Assembly (NCBI RefSeq): GCF_001039355.2 | Contig: NW_019773748.1 | Location: 204,291-268,290 of the forward strand | From: Lingula anatina | Lineage: Eukaryota; Brachiopoda; Lingulata; Lingulida; Lingulidae | Reading direction: 5' to 3' | DNA: 64,000 nucleotides | Shown here: piece after piece, positions 40,508 through 50,006 of the stretch | Position numbering within the stretch: position 1 is the stretch's first letter | Layout: each line of letters begins with the position of its first letter | The notes under the pieces: generated by a model | Databases searched by the model: none | What the model saw: the letters and a program-made list of their open reading frames with translations, nothing else | Told to the model about the DNA's origin: nothing | Translations under genes and position numbers: made by a program

Positions 40508-40782
40508 TTTTAGCGCCCTATTCCTCGAGACTACTGCTCATTCGTCCAATGAAAAAGCTTAATCTTTGATCTCGCAAAGTAACACGCGATCAGAAGGAAC
40601 TTAGACAAGACGAACCACATTGGACTCACGCGTTCATGCCGCTGATGTAACCAGTCTTACATAAAATAATATGTTTTTAGATATTTAGAACGAAAGTGGT
40701 AAGTTATTTGACATTGTTATAAGTAAAAGGATTTTGGTGTTATCAATAGCGTTAACTCTCTCTCACTCTGCAAAAAGTTGTA

Positions 40783-40784
<2 letters not shown>

Positions 40785-40824
<40 letters not shown>
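40785..40824. repeat. (CT)n(GT)n compound microsatellite
   Basis: CT units run into GT units in the divergent spacer. Copy 2 has the same compound repeat with fewer CT and more GT units (about 53610-53656). Confidence 0.95.
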
Positions 40825-40825
<1 letters not shown>

Positions 40826-41016
40826 CGCACAACTCGTCTGTGTTTCAGTGAGGTGGAATAACTAGAAGTAGTATAAGTTAGGTATTTTGAAAAGTGTAGA
40901 ATTCCTAACATCGTGTCAAGTTCTAACATGTAGTTTCCTAACATCGTGTCAACATGTTAGTTTTTTTTTTGAAAGAACTACATTGTATTCCCCCATTTTT
41001 TTTAAGTGGATCGGGA

Positions 41017-41037
41017 GGGGGGGGGGGGGGGGGGGGG
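41017..41037. repeat. Poly(G) tract
   Basis: About 21 consecutive G; a shorter run is at the matching place in copy 2 (about 53836-53850). Confidence 0.95.
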
Positions 41038-41241
41038 AGTAGAGTCTCCTATTTGTAACTAATTTTATATACATACAGTGCATGTGTCTGCATATATTCT
41101 GATCACTGTGTCGTGTCATCTTGGTTGCTGTTAGACATCTGACACATCTGTTGTTCACCTTAACAAACCATATTTATTTTACTTTAGATTCACGCACATT
41201 GCCAGTGTTATATAATACTAGTATATGAACTCTATTATTCA

Positions 41242-41817
41242 TGATAAAGCGCGGAGGGCTATGTTTTGTAAACTAAGAATCAGCGCTCACTCGTTCCATA
41301 TCGAGAAGGGGAGGTACAGTAAACCCCCAACCCCGCCCCATCTAAGATTATGTCAAATCTGTAATTCCAGAGAGGTTGAAGATGAAGGCCTATAAAGAAT
41401 TACGGGCAACCTTCTTCGAAAATATAAGTTTCCTCTGTAATACGAATGCCCTTTCTCCCCCGGATATGTTTATACACATCATGAGTACAAAAGAAATGGA
41501 TGTGATTACGCCCCTCCTCATATTTGTACAGAAATGCATGGAGAAGAGAGTAAGTCTTTCTGCGCATGTCCAAACCAGATCATGATACCCGTTATGCGCT
41601 GTCAGCAGAGACTGGGCGTTTAGATCAAACCTGGTAAATTGATTATGAAATGCGACATACGTATCCATTTGTATAGTCATTGATGTCAACCATATGCTAA
41701 TCTATATATATATATTTATTTATCTATTTATTTGTCTGTTCTATGTTATAGTTACTAGTATTGTAATTGATTGTACCTTTATGTGAAGGTGTTCGTCAAT
41801 AAAGAATCTGAATCTGA
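41242..41817 (+). mobile_element. 5'-truncated LINE fragment
   Basis: A 576-bp insertion found only in copy 1, flanked by ATTATTCA (41234-41241) and ATTATTAA (41818-41825); copy 2 has the site once near 54055. Conceptual plus-strand translation gives KLRISAHS, IEKGRY, then CQICNSREVEDE, a cysteine motif seen at the C-terminus of many invertebrate LINE reverse transcriptases (recollection). It is broken by frame shifts. The 3' end has AATAAA followed by GAATCT repeats. Confidence 0.75.
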
Positions 41818-42546
41818 ATTATTAAGATGATAACTTTGAAATATGGAAGGTATGTTAGCACGGGAATGTGTGTTGATGTGTAATGATGATAACTAAGGAG
41901 AGATTGTGAATAGTGAAATACATTTACTTCCCCTTTATTTGGACAAGTTATATTACAAACTGTTTTTGAGGTGAGAATTGCTATATTACTCGAGAATTTA
42001 TTTTCACTTTTTTACCGTTGGCCCTATCTAGACATAACCTGTTTCCTTGTCTTCCAAATATGTGCCACCTTCAATGGCTTGCTATGACCTTGAATCTTGA
42101 AATAATTTGTGCCATTTGTGAGAAAAAACAAACAAAAAAAAAACAAAAAACAAAAAAAACAACGAAATAATGTAGAACACAAATGTGCCATATGGAGGAA
42201 AATTGGTTTTAGATACCCACATCAATATTGAACTTTTTATGCAGGTTATATCCTTTAAATGCTCAGCATGTGCTTTGTATTTAAAATCAGAAGCTTACAG
42301 CAAACTGAGATACGGTGTTTGTATTTATATATGCTATTTATGTATTTAAAACTGTTTTATTAACTTATCTGGATGAGGTATTGAGAACCCTAACTATTAT
42401 ATAATAATTCCTCTTTTTGGATATACTACAATGATACATTTTATAGTATTCCAAAACTGAGAATAGACTGATACCTGTGTAAGCTTTTAACACTGATATT
42501 GTCTAATTTAGATTGCCCTCTATAGTGTTCACCACTGCATAGAAAA

Positions 42547-44665
42547 ATGGGAGCAGCTACATCAACTGAAGCAAGTTCTGCTGTCACTGACCAGTTAACA
42601 GGCAAAAAGTCTCCAGCTGTGCCAGCTAGCCAGCCCTCTGTCCAGGGACCACCAGAGGGATGCCCAATGCATAACAAAGTCAACACAAATAACAACAACA
42701 ACAGTGCCATGCTACCACCACCTGGTCACCCACCAATGTCCAGTTCCAGTGAGTGTCCAGTACAACATGGACAGAGAAGCCCAGAGCCAGTGTATTACCC
42801 CAGTGAGTGCCCAATGAACAGGGAAAACGAAGGCCCATTGCCATCAGGCATGGGTGATATTGACCCCACAAACATGGTAGGTATTGGATGATTTTGAACT
42901 TAAGTAAAGGCCAAAAGATTGTAATTATAATGGTAGTCTCCTAAATCATGTATGGTTTTGAATACTCTTGCCAGTTTCAGGATGGTTACTTGCAAAAATG
43001 TACAACTGAATAAAAGATAATCTTGTAGGGATTCACTATTTGAAGCTTGTTTGAATGTCGGTTCTGTCATACATTGTTTTAATTTTCAACCCACGTGGCA
43101 TAATAACTGCTTAGATTTTATTCCAGTTTTGTATAATAAACAAAAATAATGCTTTCTAGATGCCTCCTCCGAACCAAAGGCCGTCTCCAGACCAACCTTT
43201 TCCGCTAAGCACTGACAGAGTAGTGTCTTCCATACCAAAGGGTGGAACAGAAAATGAATACTGGGTTTATCCATCTCCTCAGATGTTCTGGAATGCTATG
43301 CTAAGAAAAGGTAAGAAAAGCAGTGTTAAAGACAAAGGGAAATGTATGAAAACTAGTAAAATATCATAACTGATAGATGATAGTCTTGAGTATAATAGAT
43401 ATGAGATTTGTAGATCTTTCAACTGCACTTTTACTGATAATGTGGCTTGTAAAGTTTTCATGATTACATTTCATTGGTTTTATTCATAGATATAAAGTAA
43501 AGACTCTGAAGCTTCAACAAAATAAATGCAAATAAATCTGTTCAATTTCCTGATATATTTAGGGTGGAGATGGAAAAAAGATGATATCAGTGAGGAAGAC
43601 ATGAATGGTATAATTAGAATTCACAATGCCAACAATGAACAAGCCTGGTTGGAGGTCCTGAAATGGGAGGCCTGGCATGCGAAGTAGGTTGACTGAAAAG
43701 ACTAGATCTATTATTTTTGGGAAAGTTTTTTTTGAAAGAAAGCATCTTTGGAAAATGATCTATTAAGGATTATGAAAACAGAATGGGGTTTATTTTATGT
43801 TGATATTATGAAAGTGATGAAGTGATCATAATGCTGCACATTGATTGAAATTTTAGTAAAAATTGTAAATGAAACCTTTCAGGGAATGCTGTGACCCAAA
43901 ATTAAAAAGCTTTGGAGGTAAAGCCAAGGACTTTTCCTGGAGAGCGAAGATAAGGCATTGGAGAGGGTAAGTATATAGTAAATTTCTTTTATGGGTTTAC
44001 TCTTCCTTTTTATATGAAGCCAAATTAATGATTTTTCTCCTGAAAATTGGGTATTGTTGCAAATGTGGAAAGTTATATCATTTGGACAGTGGACAGCACA
44101 AGTTTGGTAGGTTTTCGGAAAGATGAGGAAGGAGACAACTATGAACTGGATGTTCAGGAAGAGAAATGATTTCACTTCTTCATGTTTTGTGAAGTGTTCA
44201 TTATCCTCTGCACTAACTGTCACTCAAAGAACAATACCACCTTCAATAATTAAGATAATGTGAGACCAAAGTTTGACCAAAGTAATTTTGAATATAGTTA
44301 CCAATTATTGCAGTGACAGATTTGTATATGTTGTTTTCAGATATGATCTTCCTTTTGACCGCCATGACTGGATTGTAGACCGCTGTGGCAAGGAGGTGAG
44401 GTACATCATAGACTATTATGATGAAGGACATGAAGTAGATCCAGTCACTTATCAGTTTACCACTTTGGATGTGCGTCCAGCACCTGACTCTGTCTCAGCT
44501 GTGTATGATATTGCCAAAGCCACTTTTTTGAGAAGCTGGTATTCAATGCCATCCATATTTGGAAGGAGAAACAAGACAAATGTGGTTGACTCAAGCACCA
44601 CCGACCAAGCCATTAGTAGTGACAATAGTAGTAGAGCTAACTCGCGCAGTAGTGAAGCATCATGA
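42547..44665 (+). CDS. HCCS: Holocytochrome c synthase (cytochrome c heme lyase), copy 1
   Basis: Attaches heme covalently to apocytochrome c (and c1) in the mitochondrial intermembrane space. Exons 42547-42876, 43160-43310, 43563-43683, 43883-43966 and 44341-44665 join in frame to 336 aa (human 268). The N-terminal region has three Cys-Pro heme-regulatory motifs (Cys39, Cys70, Cys88); human HCCS has two. Conserved core: [57 protein letters not shown] with His181 equivalent to the human heme-ligand His154, [33 protein letters not shown] and VRYIIDYYD. The C-terminus runs some 50 residues past the human end as a Ser/Asn-rich tail. The ATG precedes GAATS, which also fits an N-myristoylation motif. 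Confidence 0.96.
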
Positions 44666-45001
44666 ACAATATTTTGTCTTGGACAGTTGAACAGGTGTGT
44701 TATATGAATGGCATGTTGAATGGTACCTCAAAATACGAAACAGAATTTTCTAATGAATATTATTAGTAAAGTGGTGGACCGTGGACTGTTTCAGTATGAC
44801 AATAATAGGAAATTGATGGTGTTTAAGGTGATTGTAAAATATGTCAGCTTTATGTACAAGTTATATAATTGCTATACTTTGCTGTGTTGCTGTGCTAATT
44901 TGCAAAGCACGTGTTGGTCAAATTGTAAAATGTTATGATGTAAATAGTATGTGGTGAAACACTTTCAATATTTGCTTTGCAGTTCAATATTTCTTGTGTA
45001 A

Positions 45002-45007
45002 AATAAA
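45002..45007 (+). terminator. Poly(A) signal of HCCS copy 1
   Basis: AATAAA about 340 nt past the stop codon, conserved at the same distance in copy 2. Confidence 0.6.
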
Positions 45008-46449
45008 GCCAAACGTGAAACTTGACAGTTTTAGAAGGACTAGTTTTCAAAATGATCAAATGCTAATTCTCTAATTATATTGCTTTGAAATGTGGTCACT
45101 AGTTGGTTCTATTTTTATCCAATGCAGTTTGTTGAACCGGAATGTATTTTATTTCCAGTTGCTCAGTGCTAAGCAGGCAAAAAAACTTATTCAGTGACTT
45201 GATAAGAATTTGCCTTATTTGCATAGCTCTAGGAGCATAAGCCACAAAAGGCATCCACTATTTCTAATAGCAGGTTGTCTGTGGGCTTTTTGGTAGTAAA
45301 GTATTCTGTGGGTTAATAAACAATACTTTCTTTAGTAACCCAGTATTCCGTTTTTATTATGGACAGTCCCAAGCAGCATTATATTACCTTTTATATAACT
45401 TACGAAGGAGAAATTTTGCAACACTTGGGACACATACCCCATCAACTGAGTCGGGCTAAAAAAAAATACTGATTGTTATAATATTAGCAGAAAATGTCTA
45501 AGGATTTTATTTGTCTGTAGATAAATTGTTTATTTTGCTGATGACATATCAGTGATTATGGAATATAAGTTATTTTTGACTTCTTGATTTTTTGTAGTTC
45601 TTGACAAATAGGGGCTTTTAATTAAATTTTATCACTAATGATGTTAAATTACACCAATTTTCACAGGACATTTGTAAACAAGACTGCTTTACATTGGTTC
45701 AAAAGATCATAAGTCTGTCACACTTGACTGTTCTTCATTCTTTTCTTTGTAACTGCATAAATTTGGTGATTTCATCTGCACTGGTTACAGTTTTCCCCTG
45801 AACCAATTGCTATCTACACCCAGTTTATATTCCAGGCACTTCCACAGGAAAAACAGAGTCTGATGGTGCATGTCATAATGCAAAAAAAAATTGGCACTTT
45901 TACTTAATATACTGGTGCCCTGATTATACTATTCATATTCAAAAAGGTAAAACGTTTCAAACTTTCCCTAGCTATATGCACAACAGGCTGAAGACTTTAT
46001 TTAGTACATAAATGTGTACATTATATATGCATGATATTTCTATAGGAAAATCTTGAGATTGACAAGACCACTTATTTGTATTATGTACAGCCAAATGAAA
46101 AGAAAGTAATTGGATTTAATGTATTTTGTTTCTCGCTAATAAACAAATGCAAGTTTCAGTATGAAATTTAGTTCAAGAAAGAAGGCACATATCTATATAA
46201 GAACAGCAGACATCTAAAGTCTCCTTTTCATGTTTTTCTCCCAAAGTACAATGTTCTGTTGACAACTGATATGTGTTAGCAATACCTTAGGGCAGTGGGA
46301 AGATATGTTTGGATATAATGGGGCTATCAGTTTTTTTCACCACTGGGTGGCGCGCGTGTTTTAGTTGGGGTACTTTTGCGCATGCGCGTACTTTCTCGTG
46401 TGTTTGCAGTTTCATTTTTAATCTGACGCTGTAAATATCGCCCCAAATA

Positions 46450-47548
46450 ATGCCAGGATACTGTTGTGTTCCGGAATGTACATCGTCAACAGCAGGTCAT
46501 TCTTTTCCGAAAGACACAAAGCTGAGTTGCCAGTGGAGAGTTGCCATCAGGAGGGTTGATTCTACATCAAAAACACTATGGAAACCAAAGGCACATGACA
46601 AAGTCTGTTTTCCTCTACAGTACTTTCGTGAGGAAGATTACACTTCCACGTAAGTTGTACTTGCTGTTGTCGCTTTTAGTATTAATAATGAGTTTGTCAA
46701 CTTATTCATTATGTCTTTGTTATCGCAGTTTAAGAAATTATGTCGTTTAACGTGCTTAGAATGTTAATTTTTAAGACATTCTTCACCTTACATTATGTAG
46801 CGATTTGGGGGAGAAAACACTCTACCGACTAAGCTACCGAGCCCGGGTCAACCCCGACCAGCCACTACAGTTATTTCTTCGTTTTTATGTGATAATACAT
46901 GAGGTTTTTTAAAGGTCACGTTTTCAAATTAGGACAACTTGATTTTTATTGTATTAATAATCGTTATGTGCACTCCTTTTGCAGATAAGAAAAAAAGACT
47001 GAAGCCAGGAGCGATACCATCCATATTTCCATTTAATAATTCGCAAAGTATCAGATCCGATGAAGTGGAGGTAAATATAACGCATGATATAATAACAGAT
47101 TTATAAATAAAATGTTTCTTTTTATTTGTATAATTATCTGTCTTAATACTAGAAATACTATAGACGGACTAAAGGGGACAAGAGGCAGTCAGATCTCTGT
47201 CATTTCTGTCATCTACACAGATTTTATGTGTTAATTAACAATAAAGTATTTTTCTTTGTGTAATTCATAAACTTATGTATTTATTTTTTGTTGTATCCTG
47301 TATAGGACGAGTCTCAAGCAAATGAAGCAGTGGCAGAGAAACATGAAGACTGCGCTGGAGAGAGCCAAAAAGAAAGTACAGCTTCCCAGTGTGATATCAC
47401 TACACCATCATACACAAGAGAAAGCATCATGCTGTACCAGAAAAATGCAAAGGCTGTCCAGTATCAAACTAGATTTAGTCATATTGAACATTTCATGTTG
47501 TTTTTCAATGGCCCGCCTTGGGCCAGCAGCTCACCACTTGAATTTTAA
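46450..47548 (+). pseudogene. THAP-domain zinc-finger gene, probably decayed
   Basis: Segments 46450-46649, 46985-47070 and 47306-47548 have splice signals and read as one THAP-type protein. The first holds MPGYCCVPECTSS, HSFPKDTKL and WRVAIRR. The second holds KKRLKPGAIPSIFPF, the usual C-terminal end of the THAP fold. The third is an acidic/polar tail ending GPPWASSSPLEF-stop. Two faults are visible: the C-x2-H zinc pair near the end of segment 1 is disrupted (C-FPLQ-Y in place of C-x2-H), and segments 1 and 2 are out of phase by one base, which puts a stop at the join. It is either a pseudogene or a splice form I have not resolved. It starts 134 bp from the left terminal repeat. Confidence 0.6.
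46795..46865 (-). repeat. tRNA-like fragment in THAP intron
   Basis: On the minus strand GGTAGCTTAGTCGGTAGAG matches a tRNA D-arm/A-box. The rest of a tRNA and a B-box downstream are missing, so it is more likely a broken SINE head than a tRNA gene. Confidence 0.4.
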
Positions 47549-47639
47549 ATGTTTGTCACCAGGGCCAATGTTTTTTGATCATTATGAAACTGAGACAAGC
47601 CTTTGACGATTATTTAGCTCTCGAGCCGTTTTAAGCTAT

Positions 47640-47754
47640 CGGTAACAAAGGTGTCAGAAATAATAAGCACATGGATCAACTTTGTTTTTCCAGCTCAGTG
47701 AAATGAACATTTGGCCAGAACGTGACATTGTTGTCGACTATATGTCTGTCAATT

Positions 47755-47788
<34 letters not shown>

Positions 47789-49023
47789 GATTCTTATATG
47801 GCGCCTTACATTCTATCTCAAGGCGCCTTACAATAATGGCTAGTATACTCAAATCATTAAAATGACTACAATATTTTAATCATAAACTCTCATTGGAAAC
47901 CATTTAAAATTTACACCACTAAAAATCAATCTTATTAAAATACATATATATATTTAAGAAATATGGAGTCTTGATTTCATGGGTAAACAACAGTGACTGG
48001 CATAATTTGTCTTGTGTTTCGGTTGCGTTCAAAATATCACCAAACCTAAAAATGATAAAATTAAATTAGTGAGATAGGTTTTTTTACTGTTCTTTTCAAT
48101 TTGTATCCCAAATGCAAAATGAAATTGTACATTCATAGCATTAAATGTTGACCTTCAAACCATGATATATCATCTCACAACTTGTATTTATGTATTATAA
48201 TGCAAATACAGGTAGGCCTATATATAGTAGCTCAAGCTAGGACACGATATTGATACAAGCCATTTGAACAAGTAAAAAACAAGCAAACTTATTTTCGTTT
48301 GCACACCTACCACGATGCTGTTATTCTCCATGACCTTTCTTCATGCCACACTCGACTTTTACTTTGGCCTCTAGTTCTGTTCTCAAGTTCTGACACTTCC
48401 TTCTCTGTGGCCTACCAACATCAATGCAATTATGAGGGAGTGAAAAAAACAATGATGCTAACAAAACGATGCTAACATTCTTGGCAAACACTGTTTTGTC
48501 TACCTCATCTACACTTAGTTATGTCACTTATGTCAACTGTCATTGACATAAAACACGCATCAACCCTTGTCTCTCCTTTACAAATTTGTATTGACACAAG
48601 TCGTGTTAAATGTCGGTATGGTTCACGAAATTTGATTACCGAAACGAACGGTTCTTTATCGACAAGGAGTGCCTACAATAAACATATTTTAAACATAAAT
48701 GCCTTCATTATATTCTCGGAATATGGAAATACGCAATGACAATATCATTATCTTGAAATATAGTAATAAATTAGGCATATAAATAGTGCGGAACTAGCCG
48801 CCGCTTACACCTGGCTTTTGACAGGGAGCTCACACAGAAACCCATATTCTACGGGAAGATTCGAGCGCGAAACCTTCAATATTAATGATACAATTGACAC
48901 ATTTATAAGTAAATACACAAACCTTTCTACCAAATCCTGTTTCTTTCCTCTAGTGGAGGCTCCTCTTTCAACTAGTTGAAGTTTTAACTTCGCCACTGTT
49001 TGCTTCCCATTCTCTAAAGCCAT
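47640..49023 (-). pseudogene. SAP-domain/YqaJ-type nuclease gene, fragmentary
   Basis: Minus-strand exon 48923-49023 encodes MALENGKQTVAKLKLQLVER and continues GASTRGKKQDLVE, a clear SAP DNA-binding helix-loop-helix. Exon 48311-48411 encodes EVSELENRTRGQSKSRVWHE and then ERSWRITAS; exon 48045 to about 47935 continues WFGDILNATETQDKLCQSLL. Together these give the RGQS...W...R..RITAS.FG signature that opens YqaJ-type (phage recombinase/exonuclease fold) domains. A C-terminal-looking scrap (VDNNVTFWPNVHF) is at about 47745-47660. The catalytic middle is missing, and a (TTA)n-tailed repeat sits there. Exons 1 and 2 do not join in frame directly, so an exon is missing or lost. Probably inactive. 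Confidence 0.55.
47755..47935. repeat. (AAT)n tract and LINE-tail-like repeat inside the YqaJ exon
   Basis: About eleven AAT units are followed by ATATGGCGCCTTACATTCTA and a second GGCGCCTTACAA block. This looks like the 3' tail of a retroelement inserted into the nuclease gene. Confidence 0.55.
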
Positions 49024-49224
49024 TTCTACACGGACGCGAAAACGAGGCTATCTTCAATAACCACTATTACCCCAGCGCCCTCTTTAGGACAAACGGCTCC
49101 GCGTATAGCCCCATTACAACTGTTAAAAGTATATTTTGAAGCCATTTTCTAGCCTTTGGCAATTCGGCATGTGTGATAGGTATCATATATTATATTGTCA
49201 ATAACACTACATCAGATAGCAGGA

Positions 49225-49345
49225 TTTGCTGGCCCAGTGGTAACATCCTTAGCTGCCTAACACCACAGAGTGAGTTCCATTACCACTCAGTCCCAATTTT
49301 TATACGCAGACACTGTTAGTGTCTGTATACATTCTGATTGGTCTG
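49225..49345 (+). repeat. tRNA-derived SINE-like sequence, copy 1
   Basis: TGGCCCAGTGG (49230-49240) fits a pol III A-box. The B-box position reads AGTTCCATTACC, decayed relative to copy 2 (GTTCGATTCCC). A hairpin GACACTGTTAGTGTC follows at about 49307-49321. Confidence 0.55.
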
Positions 49346-49389
49346 TCTGTCCGTGTCGTCGACATCGCTATCACTGTCTGACACATGAT

Positions 49390-49661
49390 GTTAGCCCCAT
49401 AACTGCCAAACTATATTTTAGTTTTACTTAAAATTACTGAGTGACTTTGCAAACAGGTTGCTATCTAAAATCGGCATGATTGGTTTACACTTACAGTAAT
49501 TATTCCGTTTTTTTTTTTTTTTTGCTCAAAATTGGCGATGTTCTCCCCATAGCTTCCAAACCATATTTTTGTTTTACTTTAGATTTACTGGGTGGCTTTG
49601 TTTGGCAAAGAACCCAGATGCTTTTGAAATTTGACATGATCGGTTTACATTTACGGTAATT
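49390..49661. repeat. Diverged tandem repeat block, copy 1
   Basis: Units of about 140-180 bp share CCATA(A/G)CT(G/T)CCAAAC, a GTTTTACTT block, GGTTTACA.TTAC.GTAAT and a T-run. Copy 2 (60800-61250) has at least three units. Related sequence also occurs in the Skp2/HCCS spacers near 41110 and 53940. Confidence 0.65.
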
Positions 49662-49966
49662 GTACCACCAGCGTTAGCGCTGGCGGTACACATGGTTTTA
49701 GTCCCGTCCGGTCCGTTCCGCCGGCTCCTGCGGCTCCGCCGCCGTGTTACCGTTACCGCTTCTCCTCCTAGACGGTAAGGGNGACATGTTGTTAGTTTGA
49801 TACGTGTTTCTGTGGTAAATTAGTGTTTCCCGCTGTGTACTGTAAACATAACTTTTCTTAAGCAGTTTTTTTTTTTTTTGACTGTTTTTTTTTTTTCGCC
49901 CGCTCGCACCGACTTTGGGGTCCCCAGAGGATGTCATCCATAAAAATAAAAAAGTGTGGCCTTAGC
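49662..49966. other. Junction between the two duplication copies
   Basis: A 305-bp stretch with no counterpart at the far end of copy 2. It is GC-rich at first (49670-49790), has an N at 49782, then T-runs. The last part (about 49930-49962) is the reverse complement of about 32927-32958, next to the start of copy 1. It opens a minus-strand frame of low-complexity Lys/Ser that I do not regard as a gene. Confidence 0.7.
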
Positions 49967-50006
49967 ACCACCACAAAGAAGAGTTCTACACATTTTATTT
50001 TCTTAC

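Larger units (their letters stand above)
40508..42546. promoter_or_regulatory. Divergent Skp2/HCCS promoter region, copy 1
   Basis: About 2 kb lies between the two start codons, including an insertion at 41242-41817. Immediately upstream of the Skp2 ATG is TTTTTAGCGCCC (40507-40518), which resembles an E2F site; CCAAT boxes lie near 40545 and 40620 (TCCAATG, CATTGGA). All three are also in copy 2. HCCS probably has a non-coding first exon near here, since its ATG follows an acceptor-like TAG. E2F control of Skp2 is known in mammals; here it is inference. Confidence 0.5.
46316..49116. mobile_element. TIR-bounded module with THAP and SAP/YqaJ genes
   Basis: The 2.8-kb segment begins TAATGGGGCTAT (46316-46327) and ends with its exact reverse complement (49105-49116). 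Copy 2 lacks all of it: the flanks meet at about 60521-60535 (GAATATGATTACAACTG). Two genes start close to the two ends and run inward: a THAP-domain gene on plus (ATG 46450) and a SAP/YqaJ-nuclease gene on minus (ATG 49023). Both ends are CpG-rich, like promoters. Target-site duplication is short or ambiguous (AT, or AAT/ATT). No DDE or RNase-H transposase was recognised. THAP domains bind DNA in P-element and Kolobok transposases (known); the pairing here with a YqaJ-type nuclease is the unusual point. Confidence 0.65.
33059..49661. repeat. Segmental duplication, copy 1
   Basis: Homologous to 49967-61080 in the same orientation and gene order (Skp2 minus, HCCS plus, shared tail). Coding parts differ by only a few residues and introns align base by base over long stretches. 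Copy 1 is longer mainly because of insertions at 33359-37028, 39678-40056, 41242-41817 and 46316-49116. Confidence 0.93.

Noticed and set aside
42441-42871. Antisense frames over HCCS exon 1 (also 54646-55277)
   Set aside because: Shadows of the proline/cysteine-rich sense coding sequence; their persistence in both copies only reflects conservation of HCCS.
49698-49937. Lys/Ser-rich minus-strand frame with an ambiguous residue
   Set aside because: Built from homopolymer runs and an N at the duplication junction; no homology.
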